From positions 1 to 41,971 of the forward strand of contig JAJECW010000137.1 of NCBI GenBank assembly GCA_022821865.1: 41,971 nt of DNA. Direction: 5' to 3'. Positions within the stretch are counted from its first letter, which is position 1, and each line of letters starts with the position of its first letter. The notes beneath the pieces were generated by a model. That model did no database searches. It saw only the letters and a program-made list of their open reading frames with translations, and was not told where the DNA came from. The DNA comes from Pseudomonadales bacterium. Lineage in GTDB: Bacteria; Pseudomonadota; Gammaproteobacteria; Pseudomonadales; Pseudohongiellaceae. The translations under genes and the position numbers were made by a program. This document shows positions 28,289 through 38,482 of the stretch, in pieces.

Positions 28289-30727
28289 TCAGGGAACGCC
28301 GTAGAGCAACTGGCTGAAATCGCCGATGTGGACGCGGTAGTCGAGTACGCCGTCGCCGTTGGCGTCGGTTTCCTCAAAGCGGAAGTCGTCGGGCCCGATG
28401 GCGGACTCATCGGGCAACTCGCCCTCGAATGCATAAGCGGGCCGAAACCGCCCCCGGCCAGCGATGGTGATCACCCCGGTGTCGAACCAGTCGGTGGAAA
28501 CTTCAAGCCCAAGCGAGGCCAGCAGATCGTAGAGGCTGTCGCTTGCGAACCGGGGGAGGAGTCGTTGTTGCCAGTCGACCTGGCAGGTGTCGAATTCCGC
28601 TTCGCATTCTTCCTTGGAAGTAAAAAATCGGTTGGCGCCAAAATCGTAATGTTCGACAGGACCTCTGAAAGCATTGTAAGGGGAGAAGTAGATGGGGGTG
28701 TAACCGATAGTAAAGGAATGGTCCGGCTGTTCCGGGCCGGTGTTTTCCGGGGCGTCGATGCAAACGGCATAGAGGCAGACTCCGAAGGAAGCTGCTTCAT
28801 CTTCCGCTATTTCCATGGGCGACGCAGTGTAGGAAAAAGTTGCGGATATGCCGGTTTCGCGTCCGGCCAGGAGGATAGCCCCGTTCTCCCGCCCCCGGGT
28901 GGAGAATCCCAAGGCGCTTGCCTGAACCGCAAAAGAGGCTATATCGAGCGACCACGGGACGAGGTGAATCGCCAGGCCCCGGTTGATGAGCAAAATGGAG
29001 CCATCATTGAGGCTGAAACGACCTTCGGGAACATCCTCGGAAACTACTTTGACGCTTGTTACCTGAGTCGCAAACACCAGTTCGCCGATCCGAATCGCAG
29101 TAACGAAAAATTCGTCAATGTATTTCGATTCTGTCGCGCCGCCGAGACCTTCATCAATGATTTCCGAAACACTCACAAACTTGTGGTCCAGGTAATGCTC
29201 GTTCGGGTCGTCTACGATGGAGGTTGCCGTAATATATACATCCCCAGGGATGGGAACACTGATTCCGGTGAACCCCGGATGAACAAATGAGGAGAGGTCC
29301 GAGGTGAGGTTTGCAGCTTCAGAATCCTGCAGTCCGGCAAAGCGCAATGCATTGAGAATCAAGAGTCTGGAGGAAACATCATTTGAAGTTATAACAATAG
29401 GGGAATCATTCGATGATCTGCCTGAACTTCTCAGGCTTAGCTTGTCAGACGAAAGGTCCAATCCCGTGATTTCTACGATATTTGCCAGAAAATCCGGATT
29501 GCTATTGAACAAATCACGTTTGCTCTTCTGCGACAGATCGATGTCGAATTTCTCGGCAAGCGGTTTCATTAATCCATCCAGGGCAACCTGCGAGATACCG
29601 GCAACGTCGTGTTGCGTATCTACATTAAGCACGCCACTGAAAGCCGTGTCAATCAGGCTTTCAATTTCTTCAAGATAAATTGCAGTTTCCTGAATGCTGG
29701 CTGACTCACCTTGTGTGGCAACCAATGCGCTAAACAAGTTTCTGCTGCCTGCCAGAAAATCTCGCACTTCCCCATCAAATTTTCGATGCCCGCCATAACG
29801 CAACCAAGAAAAGTCAATTTCAGTCTGGTTGTATGAGTCTATTGAACTTGTGGCATTTCTAATCGTACTCCAGATTGCCTCTTTTGATATGGTGAACCCG
29901 GACGAAATCATGCGTTCCAGAATTTCCGCTTGCATTCGGACACTTTTCAACAGCAAGAAGGCGTCGGAGTTGTACGCACCGCCCTCAACCAGGTCAGGCG
30001 CAGCAGCGGCACTGAGCTCCGATAAAACTCCAAACTCAGTGGCATCAGCGGCAGTAGGGATGTCTATGGTCACATTCTCCAGCAACTTCTCTGTGTCCGT
30101 AACTATGTTTTTCAATTCGGATTGAGGACCATCGTTATCCCAAACCGAAAATCGTGCAAAATCAGCGAATGCCAATAATCCCGGATCACCATAGATGTTA
30201 CTACTGATTATGCAACGACTTTGCATACAGGACTCAAATCGAGTGTATCCTTCTCCAGGGGCAATGCTCACATGTATCACATACTTTGGATTGTTTTGAT
30301 TGTCATCTTCGGTTGATACGGAAATTCTTGATTCTCCTGTTGAATCTATAGTGATCTGTTGAATGACTTCTGTACGGTCAATATCTTCAATGTCTCCAAA
30401 ACCCGGAAAATCAACATCCTGTACCCATGACTCCCTGAATTGTGCCACCAAAAGGTTTACAGTCAACTCTTCGGCGGGTACCGGGTCTGCCGCCACGTAA
30501 AACACGGCATCCTGTCCCTCCGTAATGTAGCCGCTTCCCGACCTCCAGATTGTAACCTCGGGAAGCTTGTCGTCTGTTGACTGGGCATCCTGGGCTGTTG
30601 TCGCCGAGAAAGGCGCGCAGGTCAATGCCACGGTGAGCAACATGCGGCGGCAATGGGCGCCGACATTCCGGCCTGAAAGCGGGAATGGTTTCGCCAACGA
30701 GGGAAATTGATACCCGGGGAAGGTCAT
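28289..30727 (-). CDS. Large secreted protein of unknown function
   Basis: An 812-residue protein I do not recognise. Near the N-terminus a hydrophobic stretch ends in an AQ cleavage-like site (LLTVALTCAPFSATTAQ), so it is probably exported. Residues after it (VTIWRSGSGYITEGQDAVFYV, LTVNLLV) resemble a Calx-beta or Ig-like strand pattern. The middle is acidic, Ser-rich and partly helical. The C-terminus has DANGDGVLDY, a calcium-loop-like motif. The middle of the gene (about 29.0-30.6 kb) is visibly richer in A and T than its neighbours. ATG 30727 is chosen because a good promoter ends 35 nt upstream; a later ATG (30643) just before the hydrophobic stretch is possible. It is divergent from tkt. 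Confidence 0.7.
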   Translation of the reverse strand: MTFPGYQFPSLAKPFPLSGRNVGAHCRRMLLTVALTCAPFSATTAQDAQSTDDKLPEVTIWRSGSGYITEGQDAVFYVAADPVPAEELTVNLLVAQFRESWVQDVDFPGFGDIEDIDRTEVIQQITIDSTGESRISVSTEDDNQNNPKYVIHVSIAPGEGYTRFESCMQSRCIISSNIYGDPGLLAFADFARFSVWDNDGPQSELKNIVTDTEKLLENVTIDIPTAADATEFGVLSELSAAAAPDLVEGGAYNSDAFLLLKSVRMQAEILERMISSGFTISKEAIWSTIRNATSSIDSYNQTEIDFSWLRYGGHRKFDGEVRDFLAGSRNLFSALVATQGESASIQETAIYLEEIESLIDTAFSGVLNVDTQHDVAGISQVALDGLMKPLAEKFDIDLSQKSKRDLFNSNPDFLANIVEITGLDLSSDKLSLRSSGRSSNDSPIVITSNDVSSRLLILNALRFAGLQDSEAANLTSDLSSFVHPGFTGISVPIPGDVYITATSIVDDPNEHYLDHKFVSVSEIIDEGLGGATESKYIDEFFVTAIRIGELVFATQVTSVKVVSEDVPEGRFSLNDGSILLINRGLAIHLVPWSLDIASFAVQASALGFSTRGRENGAILLAGRETGISATFSYTASPMEIAEDEAASFGVCLYAVCIDAPENTGPEQPDHSFTIGYTPIYFSPYNAFRGPVEHYDFGANRFFTSKEECEAEFDTCQVDWQQRLLPRFASDSLYDLLASLGLEVSTDWFDTGVITIAGRGRFRPAYAFEGELPDESAIGPDDFRFEETDANGDGVLDYRVHIGDFSQLLYGVP

Positions 30728-30768
30728 GAAATTTCCGGCAACCTGCGCACGATAAGGCACAAGCCGCC

Positions 30769-30797
30769 ATTATCGTGGGAACCGGTTGCAACCGCAA
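30769..30797 (-). promoter_or_regulatory. Promoter of the large secreted protein
   Basis: On the minus strand TTGCGG (30797-30792) and GATAAT (30774-30769) are 17 bp apart. A perfect 12-bp palindrome CGGTTGCAACCG (30783-30794) overlaps the -35 box and spacer and could be an operator. A weak divergent candidate for tkt, TTGATA-16-TGGAAT, lies at 30814-30841. Confidence 0.55.
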
Positions 30798-31003
30798 TCT
30801 GTTTGCTTTCGTCTTGATAACAAGGCCGGTTCTGTTGGAATTGGGCTGCGACCGGAGGTGTCCGCGCATGCGGGGTAGTTGCGGCGGCGCGGAAGGGCGT
30901 GTGCCGGGTTCGCTGGCATCCGCCTTGCATCTGCGGGACAATAGCCGCCCCGGGAGCCTGCACCGCAGATCCCCGCCAATCAAGCCCGACCAGGAGTTTG
31001 TTG

Positions 31004-33007
31004 ATGGCCGAAACGGCCTTGCCGCGCAGGCAACTCGCCAATGCCATTCGCGCCTTGAGCATGGATGCCGTGCAAAGGGCGAAGTCCGGCCATCCCGGCG
31101 CCCCCATGGGCATGGCCGACATTGCCGAAGTTCTCTGGAACGACTGGCTCAAGCACAATCCGGGGCATCCGCAATGGTTCGACCGGGATCGCTTCGTGCT
31201 GTCCAACGGCCATGGCTCGATGCTGATCTATTCGCTGCTGCATCTGACCGGCTACCACCTGCCCATGGATGAACTGCGCCAGTTCCGCCAGCTTCACTCC
31301 ATGACGCCCGGCCATCCCGAATTCGGTTATACCCCCGGCGTTGAAACCACCACCGGGCCGCTCGGCCAGGGGCTTGCCAATGCCGTCGGCATGGCGATTG
31401 CGGAAAAGACCCTGGCCGCCCAGTTCAACCGGCCCGGGCACGAGATCGTCGATCATTACACCTGGGTGTTCGCCGGCGACGGCTGCCTCATGGAAGGCGT
31501 CAGCCATGAAGCCTGCTCGCTGGCGGGGACCCTGGGGCTCGGCAAGCTGATCGTGTTCTACGATGCCAACGGCATTTCCATTGACGGCGAGGTCGAAGCC
31601 TGGTTCTCGGAAGACGCCATGGCCCGATTCGCTGCCTATGGCTGGCATGTGCGGGATATCGACGGCCACGACCCGGAGGCGATCAGTCAGGCGATCAAAG
31701 CGGCGAAGGCCGAGACCGGACGCCCGAGCATGATCCAGTGCCGCACGATTATCGGCTATGGCTCGCCCAACAAGCAGGGCACCGCCGCCACCCATGGCGC
31801 GCCGCTCGGCGAAGACGAAGTCCAGGCGGTGCGGGAAGAACTAGGCTGGCCCCATGCGCCCTTTGTGGTGCCGGAGGAAATCGCCGCCGCCTGGAATGCC
31901 ACCGAAACCGGCTTCATGGCGGAAACCGCCTGGAAGGAGAAGCTGGTCGAGTACGAAGAGGAATACCCCGAGCTGGCCCTGGAATTCGTGCGCCGCATGA
32001 AAGGCGAGTTGCCCGGTGATTTTGCCGGGCGCGCCGGGGAATTCATCCGCCAGCGGCAGCAGGACGGCGCCCATATCGCCAGCCGCAAGGCTTCCCAGGA
32101 CTGTATCGAAGCCTTTGGCGCCCTCCTGCCCGAACTCATCGGCGGCTCGGCGGACCTGACCGGCTCCAATCTGACCCTGTGGTCCGGCAGTCGTTCCCTT
32201 GCCGACGCCGAAGACGGCAACTACATCTACTACGGTGTGCGGGAATTCGGCATGACCGCCATCGCCACGGGCATTGCCCTCCACGGCGGCTTCATTCCCT
32301 ATTGCGCGACTTTCCTCATGTTCATGGAGTACGCCCGCAATGCCGTGCGCATGGCCGCGCTGATGAAGCAGCGCAGTATCCTGGTCTATACCCACGATTC
32401 CATTGGCCAGGGAGAAGACGGCCCCACCCACCAGCCCATCGAGCAACTCGCCAATTTGCGCACCACGCCGAACCTGTCGGTATGGCGCCCCTGCGACAGC
32501 GTCGAGGCCGCCGCCGCCTGGCGGGCCGCCATCGAGCGCCGGGACGGCCCCACCGCGCTGGTGTTCACCCGTCAGGCCATCCCCCACCAGGACCGCACGG
32601 ACAAACAAGTGGAGGCGATTTCCCGGGGCGGCTATGTGCTGATCGACTGCGAAGGCGAAGCCGAAGTGGCGGTGATCGCCACCGGTTCCGAGGTCGCGGT
32701 CAGCGCCGAAGCCGTGCGCGAACTGCAAGCCGAAGGCATTGCGGCCCGCCTGATTTCCCTGCCCAGCGTTGATGTGTTCGAACAACAGGATGCGACGTGG
32801 CGCGAAGCGGTGCTGCCCGCGCGCCTGCGCAAGCGCGTTGCGGTGGAAGCCGGCGCGGTGGATTACTGGCGCAAATTCGTCGGCCTCGACGGCTGCGTGG
32901 TCGGCATGACGACATTCGGCGAGTCCGCCCCCGGCGCCGTGCTGATGGAGCATTTCGGATTTACGGCGGAGCGCGTGGCCGCGGCTGCGCGATCACTCCT
33001 GGACTGA
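31004..33007 (+). CDS. tkt: Transketolase
   Basis: Transketolase (667 residues) moves two-carbon units between sugar phosphates using thiamine diphosphate. Seen: [40 protein letters not shown], the ThDP motif [13 protein letters not shown]...[30 protein letters not shown] and the substrate-loop [19 protein letters not shown] 31004 has CAGGAG 7 bp upstream. It leads the operon tkt-epd-pgk-fba; epd begins 17 bp after its stop. Confidence 0.97.
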   Translation: MAETALPRRQLANAIRALSMDAVQRAKSGHPGAPMGMADIAEVLWNDWLKHNPGHPQWFDRDRFVLSNGHGSMLIYSLLHLTGYHLPMDELRQFRQLHSMTPGHPEFGYTPGVETTTGPLGQGLANAVGMAIAEKTLAAQFNRPGHEIVDHYTWVFAGDGCLMEGVSHEACSLAGTLGLGKLIVFYDANGISIDGEVEAWFSEDAMARFAAYGWHVRDIDGHDPEAISQAIKAAKAETGRPSMIQCRTIIGYGSPNKQGTAATHGAPLGEDEVQAVREELGWPHAPFVVPEEIAAAWNATETGFMAETAWKEKLVEYEEEYPELALEFVRRMKGELPGDFAGRAGEFIRQRQQDGAHIASRKASQDCIEAFGALLPELIGGSADLTGSNLTLWSGSRSLADAEDGNYIYYGVREFGMTAIATGIALHGGFIPYCATFLMFMEYARNAVRMAALMKQRSILVYTHDSIGQGEDGPTHQPIEQLANLRTTPNLSVWRPCDSVEAAAAWRAAIERRDGPTALVFTRQAIPHQDRTDKQVEAISRGGYVLIDCEGEAEVAVIATGSEVAVSAEAVRELQAEGIAARLISLPSVDVFEQQDATWREAVLPARLRKRVAVEAGAVDYWRKFVGLDGCVVGMTTFGESAPGAVLMEHFGFTAERVAAAARSLLD

Positions 33008-33024
33008 CATCCGCTTCGCCCGCA

Positions 33025-34056
33025 ATGACACTCAGAGTCGCCATCAACGGATACGGCCGCATCGGCCGCTGCGTGCTGCGCGCCGCCTGTGAGGCGAAGC
33101 GTCGCAATGGCCTGCGCATTGTCGCCATCAACGATGTCGCCGACCCCGCCACCATGGTCCATCTGACCCGTTACGACAGCACCCATGGCCGCTTTCCCGG
33201 CGATGTGGAACTCGCCGATGGCAAGCTCGTGGTGGATGGCGAAGCGATCAGCCTGCTTTCGGAGCCGGACGTGGCGGATCTGCGCTGGCCCGATGTGGAC
33301 CTGGTCATGGAATGCAGCGGCGCTTTTCACGATGTGGCCACCGCCCGGCTGCATCTTGCCGCCGGCGCCGGGAGGGTGCTGTTTTCCCAGCCTGCCCGGA
33401 GCGATGTGGATTTCACCATTGTCTATGGCGTCAACCACGAGCGGATTCCGCCCGGGTCCCGGATCTTGTCCAACGCCTCCTGCACCACCAATTGCATCGT
33501 GCCGGTGCTCAAGGTGCTCGATGAGGCATTTGGCATCGAGGCGGGCGCCATCACCACGATTCACTCGGCGATGAATGACCAGCCGGTCATCGACAGTTTC
33601 CACCATTTCGACCTGCGCAAGACCCGCGGCGCCATGCAGTCGATCATTCCCGTGGAGACCGGGCTGGCCAGGGGCATCGTCCGCATCCTGCCGCAGCTGG
33701 CCGGCAAGCTCCAGGCCCAGGCCATCCGCGTGCCCACGGTCAATGTTTCCGCCATGGATCTGAGCCTGCGCTTTTCCCGCGCCGCCGCGGCGGCGGAGGT
33801 GAATCAGGCCATCATCGACGGGGCTCGTCATCTTCCGGAAAAGGTTCTCGGTTATACTCGCGAACCGCTGGCTTCCTGCGACTTCAATCACGATCCGCGC
33901 TCAGGGGTGGTGGACCTGAACCAGACCGGAGAAGTCTCCGGCCTCGTCAAGCTTTTTGTCTGGTTCGACAATGAATGGGCCTACGCCAACCGCATGCTCG
34001 ATGTAGCCGAATACCTGCATAAGCAAGCACCGCTCGAATGGGAAACCGATGACTGA
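33025..34056 (+). CDS. epd: Erythrose-4-phosphate dehydrogenase (GAPDH family)
   Basis: A 343-residue member of the glyceraldehyde-3-phosphate dehydrogenase family. The Rossmann motif INGYGRIGR and the catalytic cysteine in SNASCTTNC are present. The following [18 protein letters not shown] and [14 protein letters not shown] match Epd rather than GapA, which has a different string there. Epd oxidises erythrose 4-phosphate for pyridoxal-phosphate synthesis. The epd-pgk-fba order is known from E. coli. A role as GAPDH in this organism cannot be excluded. It overlaps pgk by 8 bp. Confidence 0.85.
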   Translation: MTLRVAINGYGRIGRCVLRAACEAKRRNGLRIVAINDVADPATMVHLTRYDSTHGRFPGDVELADGKLVVDGEAISLLSEPDVADLRWPDVDLVMECSGAFHDVATARLHLAAGAGRVLFSQPARSDVDFTIVYGVNHERIPPGSRILSNASCTTNCIVPVLKVLDEAFGIEAGAITTIHSAMNDQPVIDSFHHFDLRKTRGAMQSIIPVETGLARGIVRILPQLAGKLQAQAIRVPTVNVSAMDLSLRFSRAAAAAEVNQAIIDGARHLPEKVLGYTREPLASCDFNHDPRSGVVDLNQTGEVSGLVKLFVWFDNEWAYANRMLDVAEYLHKQAPLEWETDD

Positions 34057-35236
34057 CTCCTTTCTGCGCATGGAACAGGTGGAACTTGCCGGCAAGCGCG
34101 TGCTGATCCGGGAAGACCTCAATGTGCCATTGGCCGACGGAAAGGTGGTCAACGACAGCCGCATCCGCGCCGCCCTGCCCACGATTGAGTCGGCGCTGGC
34201 GGCCAATCCGGCACAGCTCCTGCTCATGTCCCATCTCGGCAGGCCGGTGGAAGGCGAGCCGGTCGCCGCCCAGGAGGGGTTCTCCCTGGCGCCGGTGGCG
34301 GCCCGGCTGTCCGAATGGCTCGGGGCCGAGGTGCCGCTACTTGCGGATTATCTGGATGCGGAACCAGCCCTGTCCGATGCCCGGGTCTGCCTGCTCGAGA
34401 ACGTGCGGCTGAACCGCGGCGAAAAGGCCGCCGACCCCAGGCTTGCGGCAAGCTATGCGGCGCTGTGCGATGTATTCGTCATGGACGCCTTCGGCACGGC
34501 CCACCGCGCCCAGGCCAGCACCAGCGGCGTGGCGCGGATCGCCGAAACCGCCTGCGCCGGGCCATTGCTCGGCCGGGAACTCGACGCCATCGCCCGGGCC
34601 ATGAGCCAACCCGCAAGACCCTTGCTCGCCATCGTTGGCGGGGCCAAGGTTTCCGGCAAACTGGAACTGCTGCGCAATCTGTCCGGGTTGGCTGATTATC
34701 TGCTGGTGGGTGGCGGCATCGCCAATACCTTCCTGCTTGCCGCGGGGTATCCCGTGGGGCGCTCGCTGTGCGAAACCGAACTTGTGGGAATCGCCCGGCA
34801 ACTCATGAACAAAGTCGATATTCCCCTGCCTGTTGACGTTTCCGTGGCGGGGGAGTTCGGCGCCGATGCACAAGCTACGGTGAAAGCCGTCCATGAAGTT
34901 GGCGCAGACGACCTGATTCTCGATATCGGCCCGGAAAGCGCCCGCCGCAATGCCGGGTTGATCGCCGCCATGGGAACCATCCTCTGGAACGGCCCCATGG
35001 GCGTGTTCGAGTTCCCCGCCTTTGCCGCCGGAACCGAAAGCCTCGCCCGGGCCGTGGCCCAAAGCCCCGCCTTCAGCCTTGCTGGCGGCGGCGAAACCGT
35101 TACCGCCATCGAGCAGTTCGATGTGGCGGGCGGAGTATCCTTTATGTCCACCGGCGGCGGCGCCTTTCTCGAAGCCGTGCAAGGCGCCGCGCTGCCAGCC
35201 ATTGCCGCTCTCGCCGAGAGGGCGAGTATCCGCTAA
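34049..35236 (+). CDS. pgk: Phosphoglycerate kinase
   Basis: Pgk (395 residues) interconverts 1,3-bisphosphoglycerate and 3-phosphoglycerate with ATP. Seen: [44 protein letters not shown], the kinase region [21 protein letters not shown] and the C-terminal [12 protein letters not shown] and [11 protein letters not shown]. The start overlaps the epd stop by 8 bp, so translation is probably coupled. fba follows after 32 bp. Confidence 0.97.
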   Translation: MTDSFLRMEQVELAGKRVLIREDLNVPLADGKVVNDSRIRAALPTIESALAANPAQLLLMSHLGRPVEGEPVAAQEGFSLAPVAARLSEWLGAEVPLLADYLDAEPALSDARVCLLENVRLNRGEKAADPRLAASYAALCDVFVMDAFGTAHRAQASTSGVARIAETACAGPLLGRELDAIARAMSQPARPLLAIVGGAKVSGKLELLRNLSGLADYLLVGGGIANTFLLAAGYPVGRSLCETELVGIARQLMNKVDIPLPVDVSVAGEFGADAQATVKAVHEVGADDLILDIGPESARRNAGLIAAMGTILWNGPMGVFEFPAFAAGTESLARAVAQSPAFSLAGGGETVTAIEQFDVAGGVSFMSTGGGAFLEAVQGAALPAIAALAERASIR

Positions 35237-35268
35237 CTTCAGCCAATCAGCATTCCACGGGAGGAGCC

Positions 35269-36324
35269 ATGGCCCTGATTACACTGCGACAACTGCTCGA
35301 CCACGCCGCCGAGAACGACTACGGCGTGCCCGCCTTCAACGTCAACAATCTGGAGCAGGTGCGGGCCATCATGCAGGGTGCCGACGCCGCCGGCAGTCCG
35401 GTGATCCTGCAGGCCTCCGCCGGGGCGCGCAAGTACGCCGGGCCCAATCTGCTGCGGCACCTGATCCAGGGCGCCGTGGAGGAATTCCCCCATATCCCCA
35501 TCGTCATGCACCAGGACCACGGCGTCTCGCCGGCGGTGTGCCAGCGTTCGATTCAGCTTGGCTTTACTTCGGTCATGATGGACGGCTCACTCGGCGAGGA
35601 CGGCAAGACGCCGATGGATTTCGAGTACAACGTCCGCGTCACCCGCCAGGCGGTGGAAATGGCCCATGCCTGCGGGGTCTCGGTGGAAGGCGAGATCGGC
35701 TGCCTCGGCTCGCTGGAAACGGGAATGGCGGGAGAAGAGGACGGTATCGGCGCCGAGGGCAAGCTCACCATGGAGCAATTGCTCACCGATCCCCAGGAGG
35801 CCGAGGATTTTGTCGAGGCCACTGGTGTCGATGCGCTTGCCATCGCCGTGGGCACCAGCCATGGCGCCTACAAGTTCAGCCGCCCGCCCACGGGCGACAT
35901 CCTCGCCATTGACCGGATCAAGGAAATCCACGCCAAGATCCCCGCAACGCATCTGGTGATGCATGGCTCTTCCTCGGTGCCCCAGGAATGGCTCCAGGTG
36001 ATCAACGAGTTCGGCGGCGAAATCCCGGAAACCTATGGCGTGCCGGTGGAAGAAATCCAGGAAGGCATCCGTCATGGCGTGCGCAAGGTCAATATCGATA
36101 CCGATCTGCGGCTTGCCTCAACCGGCGCGATCCGCCGCTTTCTCGCCCGGAACCGGTCGGAATTCGATCCACGCAAGTTTCTCACGCCGGCAACCCATGC
36201 CATGCGCGACATCGTCAAGGCCCGGCTTGAAGCATTCGGCTGCGCCGGCATGATCGACCGCATCGGCAAGATTTACAATCTCGAGGAAATGTCGGTTCGC
36301 TACGCCAATGGGACAGGACACTAG
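35269..36324 (+). CDS. fba: Class II fructose-bisphosphate aldolase
   Basis: A 351-residue zinc-dependent aldolase. Seen: [20 protein letters not shown] with the catalytic/zinc residues, [48 protein letters not shown] and KVNIDTDLR. It resembles the longer class II type found with Calvin-cycle or gluconeogenic operons. GGGAGGAGCC precedes the ATG. It is the last gene of the tkt-epd-pgk-fba unit. Confidence 0.95.
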   Translation: MALITLRQLLDHAAENDYGVPAFNVNNLEQVRAIMQGADAAGSPVILQASAGARKYAGPNLLRHLIQGAVEEFPHIPIVMHQDHGVSPAVCQRSIQLGFTSVMMDGSLGEDGKTPMDFEYNVRVTRQAVEMAHACGVSVEGEIGCLGSLETGMAGEEDGIGAEGKLTMEQLLTDPQEAEDFVEATGVDALAIAVGTSHGAYKFSRPPTGDILAIDRIKEIHAKIPATHLVMHGSSSVPQEWLQVINEFGGEIPETYGVPVEEIQEGIRHGVRKVNIDTDLRLASTGAIRRFLARNRSEFDPRKFLTPATHAMRDIVKARLEAFGCAGMIDRIGKIYNLEEMSVRYANGTGH

Positions 36325-36485
36325 TGCCATGTTCAACTGCGGGGACGCCCGGCGCCATCTGGTGAATGAGTCGGCGAGGTATCGCGAGCCGGTCATCGCC
36401 GGGCCCCTGTTCTGATTTCTCCAGGCGGTTCGGCAAAATGTGCAGCAATTTGGCGGCAATAGGGGTATCATTGCGCGCCCGTCAC

Positions 36486-36500
36486 AAAACCCGGGGTTTT
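36486..36500 (+). terminator. Possible terminator after fba
   Basis: AAAACCC and GGGTTTT are complementary around a central G, and the 3' arm ends in four Ts. A usable hairpin would have an AAAACC/GGTTTT stem and a CGG loop. It lies 160 bp after fba. The rest of 36325-36560 shows no gene. Confidence 0.35.
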
Positions 36501-36568
36501 CCTGGAAAAACTCGGTGCTTGTAACAATTCGTTGCCATAATTGTCTGCCCCGGGACTCGCGGATTCAG

Positions 36569-36639
36569 TATAGAATCGCGGGGAACAACAGCGAGGGCTG
36601 TCAGGGGAGAGGTTCTCCGGCGCGAATTTCGCGGGAGAA
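36569..36639 (+). promoter_or_regulatory. Cold-shock gene -10 box and structured leader
   Basis: TATAGA (36569-36574, continuing AAT) is a -10-like box, without a convincing -35. A leader of about 110 nt follows. Within it TTCTCC-GG-CGCG pairs with CGCG-GGAGAA (36613-36639) around AATTT. Long structured leaders are typical of cold-inducible csp genes, so RNA-level control is plausible. Confidence 0.45.
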
Positions 36640-36689
36640 AAACCGAATCGCAAAGGCGGTTCACCAATTTTTGGACTCAAGAGAGAGAT

Positions 36690-36899
36690 ATGTCAGAGCT
36701 AGTCGAAGGTACAGTAAAGTGGTTCAATGATGAGAAGGGATTCGGCTTCATTGAACGCCAGGAAGGAAAGGATGTCTTCGTACATTTCAGCGCCATCAAT
36801 GGCACTGGTCGCCGTACCCTGCACGAGGGCCAACGGGTCAGCATGCAGGTAAGCCAGGGCCAGAAAGGTCCCCAGGCGGAAAACGTAACTCCGCTGTAA
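36690..36899 (+). CDS. Cold-shock domain protein (CspA family)
   Basis: A 69-residue single-domain cold-shock protein that binds single-stranded nucleic acid. Both RNA-binding motifs are present: KGFGFI (RNP1) and DVFVHF (RNP2). The start [11 protein letters not shown] is family-typical. AGAGAGAT precedes the ATG. It is monocistronic, with a hairpin after its stop. Confidence 0.95.
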   Translation: MSELVEGTVKWFNDEKGFGFIERQEGKDVFVHFSAINGTGRRTLHEGQRVSMQVSQGQKGPQAENVTPL

Positions 36900-36913
36900 A
36901 TCGCTTCAGGCCG

Positions 36914-36941
36914 GCATCCGCCAGTGTGAACTGGCGGATGC
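36914..36941. terminator. Shared hairpin between csp and rpiA
   Basis: GCATCCGCCAG and CTGGCGGATGC form an 11-bp perfect stem around TGTGAA, between the convergent 3' ends. There is no T-run on either strand, so it may stop transcripts weakly or protect 3' ends. Confidence 0.55.
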
Positions 36942-36961
36942 AGCTTGACCTGTTGCCGCTT

Positions 36962-37648
36962 TCAGATGGAGGGGAGCAGCGTGCGAACGCCGTGGTTCCC
37001 CGCGAGCAGCAACCGGTCCGCGGGTCGGCGCACGAACAGCCCGTTGCACACCACGCCGGCGATCTGGTCGAGTTGCGACTCCATTTCCCGTGGGTCGCGC
37101 AAGTCCAGGTTGTGCACGTCGAGAATCTGGTTGCCGTTGTCGGTGGTAACGCCGTCGCGGTATACCGGCATGCCTCCCAGCGCCGTGATTTTACGCGCCA
37201 CATGGCTGCGCGCCATGGGAATCACTTCCACCGGCAGCGGAAACCTGCCCAGCACCGCCACGAGTTTTGATTCGTCGGCGATGCAGACGAATTCGCGCGC
37301 CGCGGCGGCGATGATCTTTTCCCGGGTCAGCGCGGCGCCGCCGCCCTTGATTAATTGCAGGTGATGATTGGCTTCGTCGGCGCCGTCCACATAAAAATCC
37401 ACATTGCCCGCGGTATTGAGGTCCATGACCTCGATGCCGAGCGCCTTCAGCCTGCGGGCGGATTCCTCCGAACTCGAAACCGTCCCTTCGATCCGCTCGC
37501 GCAGGTCGCGCTGCCCGCCGAGGGCGGCAATGAAATGATTGACTGTGGAGCCCGTGCCGATGCCGAGTATGGAGCCGCGCTCGAGTTGCGGCTCCACATG
37601 GCGCAACGCGGCCACAGCCGCCTGCTGCTTGAGTTCATCCGGCGTCAT
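36962..37648 (-). CDS. rpiA: Ribose-5-phosphate isomerase A
   Basis: RpiA (228 residues) interconverts ribose 5-phosphate and ribulose 5-phosphate. Seen: [13 protein letters not shown] (phosphate loop), [20 protein letters not shown] with catalytic Asp, and [14 protein letters not shown] with catalytic Lys/Glu. The start overlaps the psd stop by 4 bp. It works with tkt, encoded 4 kb away, in the non-oxidative pentose phosphate pathway. Confidence 0.96.
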   Translation of the reverse strand: MTPDELKQQAAVAALRHVEPQLERGSILGIGTGSTVNHFIAALGGQRDLRERIEGTVSSSEESARRLKALGIEVMDLNTAGNVDFYVDGADEANHHLQLIKGGGAALTREKIIAAAAREFVCIADESKLVAVLGRFPLPVEVIPMARSHVARKITALGGMPVYRDGVTTDNGNQILDVHNLDLRDPREMESQLDQIAGVVCNGLFVRRPADRLLLAGNHGVRTLLPSI

Positions 37649-38475
37649 TTGCTCAATCTCCCGATACCGCGGCCCATTCTCAGACTATCTCCCGGCGCCA
37701 GTCCAGCCTCGAATTCCACCGCTCCGGGAGGAAACAGCAGGATCACTGTGGAGCCGAGTTGGAATCTGCCCATTTCGTCTCCGGCGGCAAAGGTCAAATT
37801 CCGATCCGTGAATGATTGCCCGTGCTTGCGCGGGGAACCCTCTTCATCCCAGGCCGTGCGGATGCCGGCGACGATCATGGCGCCCACCATGACGACCACG
37901 AAGCGGCCGCAGTCGCCATCGAATACGCTGACCAGCCTTTCATTGCGGCAGAACAGGCCGGGAATCCGTGCCGTGCTCGCATCGTTGACCGAGAACAGTT
38001 TGCCGGGGATGTAACGGCTTTGCAGCAATCGGCCGGCCAGGGGCAGGTGTACCCGATGATAATCCCTGGGCGAGAGATAGATCGTCATGAAGCTGCCGCC
38101 GACCAGTTCCCGTGCCAGTGCTTCATCCCCCCCGAGCAGGCGCGCGGTGTCGAATTCGACCCCCTTGGCCTGCACCAGCGTCTCGCCGATGGTCCCGGAT
38201 TGACTGAGCGCGCCGTCCGCCGGGCAAAGCACCGCGCCCTCGCGCCGCTCAAGCGGTCGGGCGCCCGCCTTGAGCGACCGGGTAAAAAACTCGTTGAAGC
38301 AGCGGTAACTCGCCGGGTCCGGGTCGCGCGCCTCGCTCATGTCCACCCGGTAGCGGCGGATAAAGAGCCGGATCAGCAGACCCGCCAGGGCTTCATTGCG
38401 GCCCAGGGCGCCGGCGATATTGGTCAGCAGCCGCTGGGGCAGGAGGTATTGCAGGGCAACAAACAGGCGCTGCAT
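37645..38475 (-). CDS. psd: Phosphatidylserine decarboxylase proenzyme
   Basis: Psd (276 residues) makes phosphatidylethanolamine at the inner membrane. The self-cleavage site that creates the pyruvoyl group is LGST ([10 protein letters not shown]) near the C-terminus. Also seen are [29 protein letters not shown] and [16 protein letters not shown] 38475 ([13 protein letters not shown]) fits the family; an upstream start is less likely. It lies 7 bp after the rhodanese gene, on the same strand. Confidence 0.95.
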   Translation of the reverse strand: MQRLFVALQYLLPQRLLTNIAGALGRNEALAGLLIRLFIRRYRVDMSEARDPDPASYRCFNEFFTRSLKAGARPLERREGAVLCPADGALSQSGTIGETLVQAKGVEFDTARLLGGDEALARELVGGSFMTIYLSPRDYHRVHLPLAGRLLQSRYIPGKLFSVNDASTARIPGLFCRNERLVSVFDGDCGRFVVVMVGAMIVAGIRTAWDEEGSPRKHGQSFTDRNLTFAAGDEMGRFQLGSTVILLFPPGAVEFEAGLAPGDSLRMGRGIGRLSK

Positions 38476-38482
38476 GGCGGCG

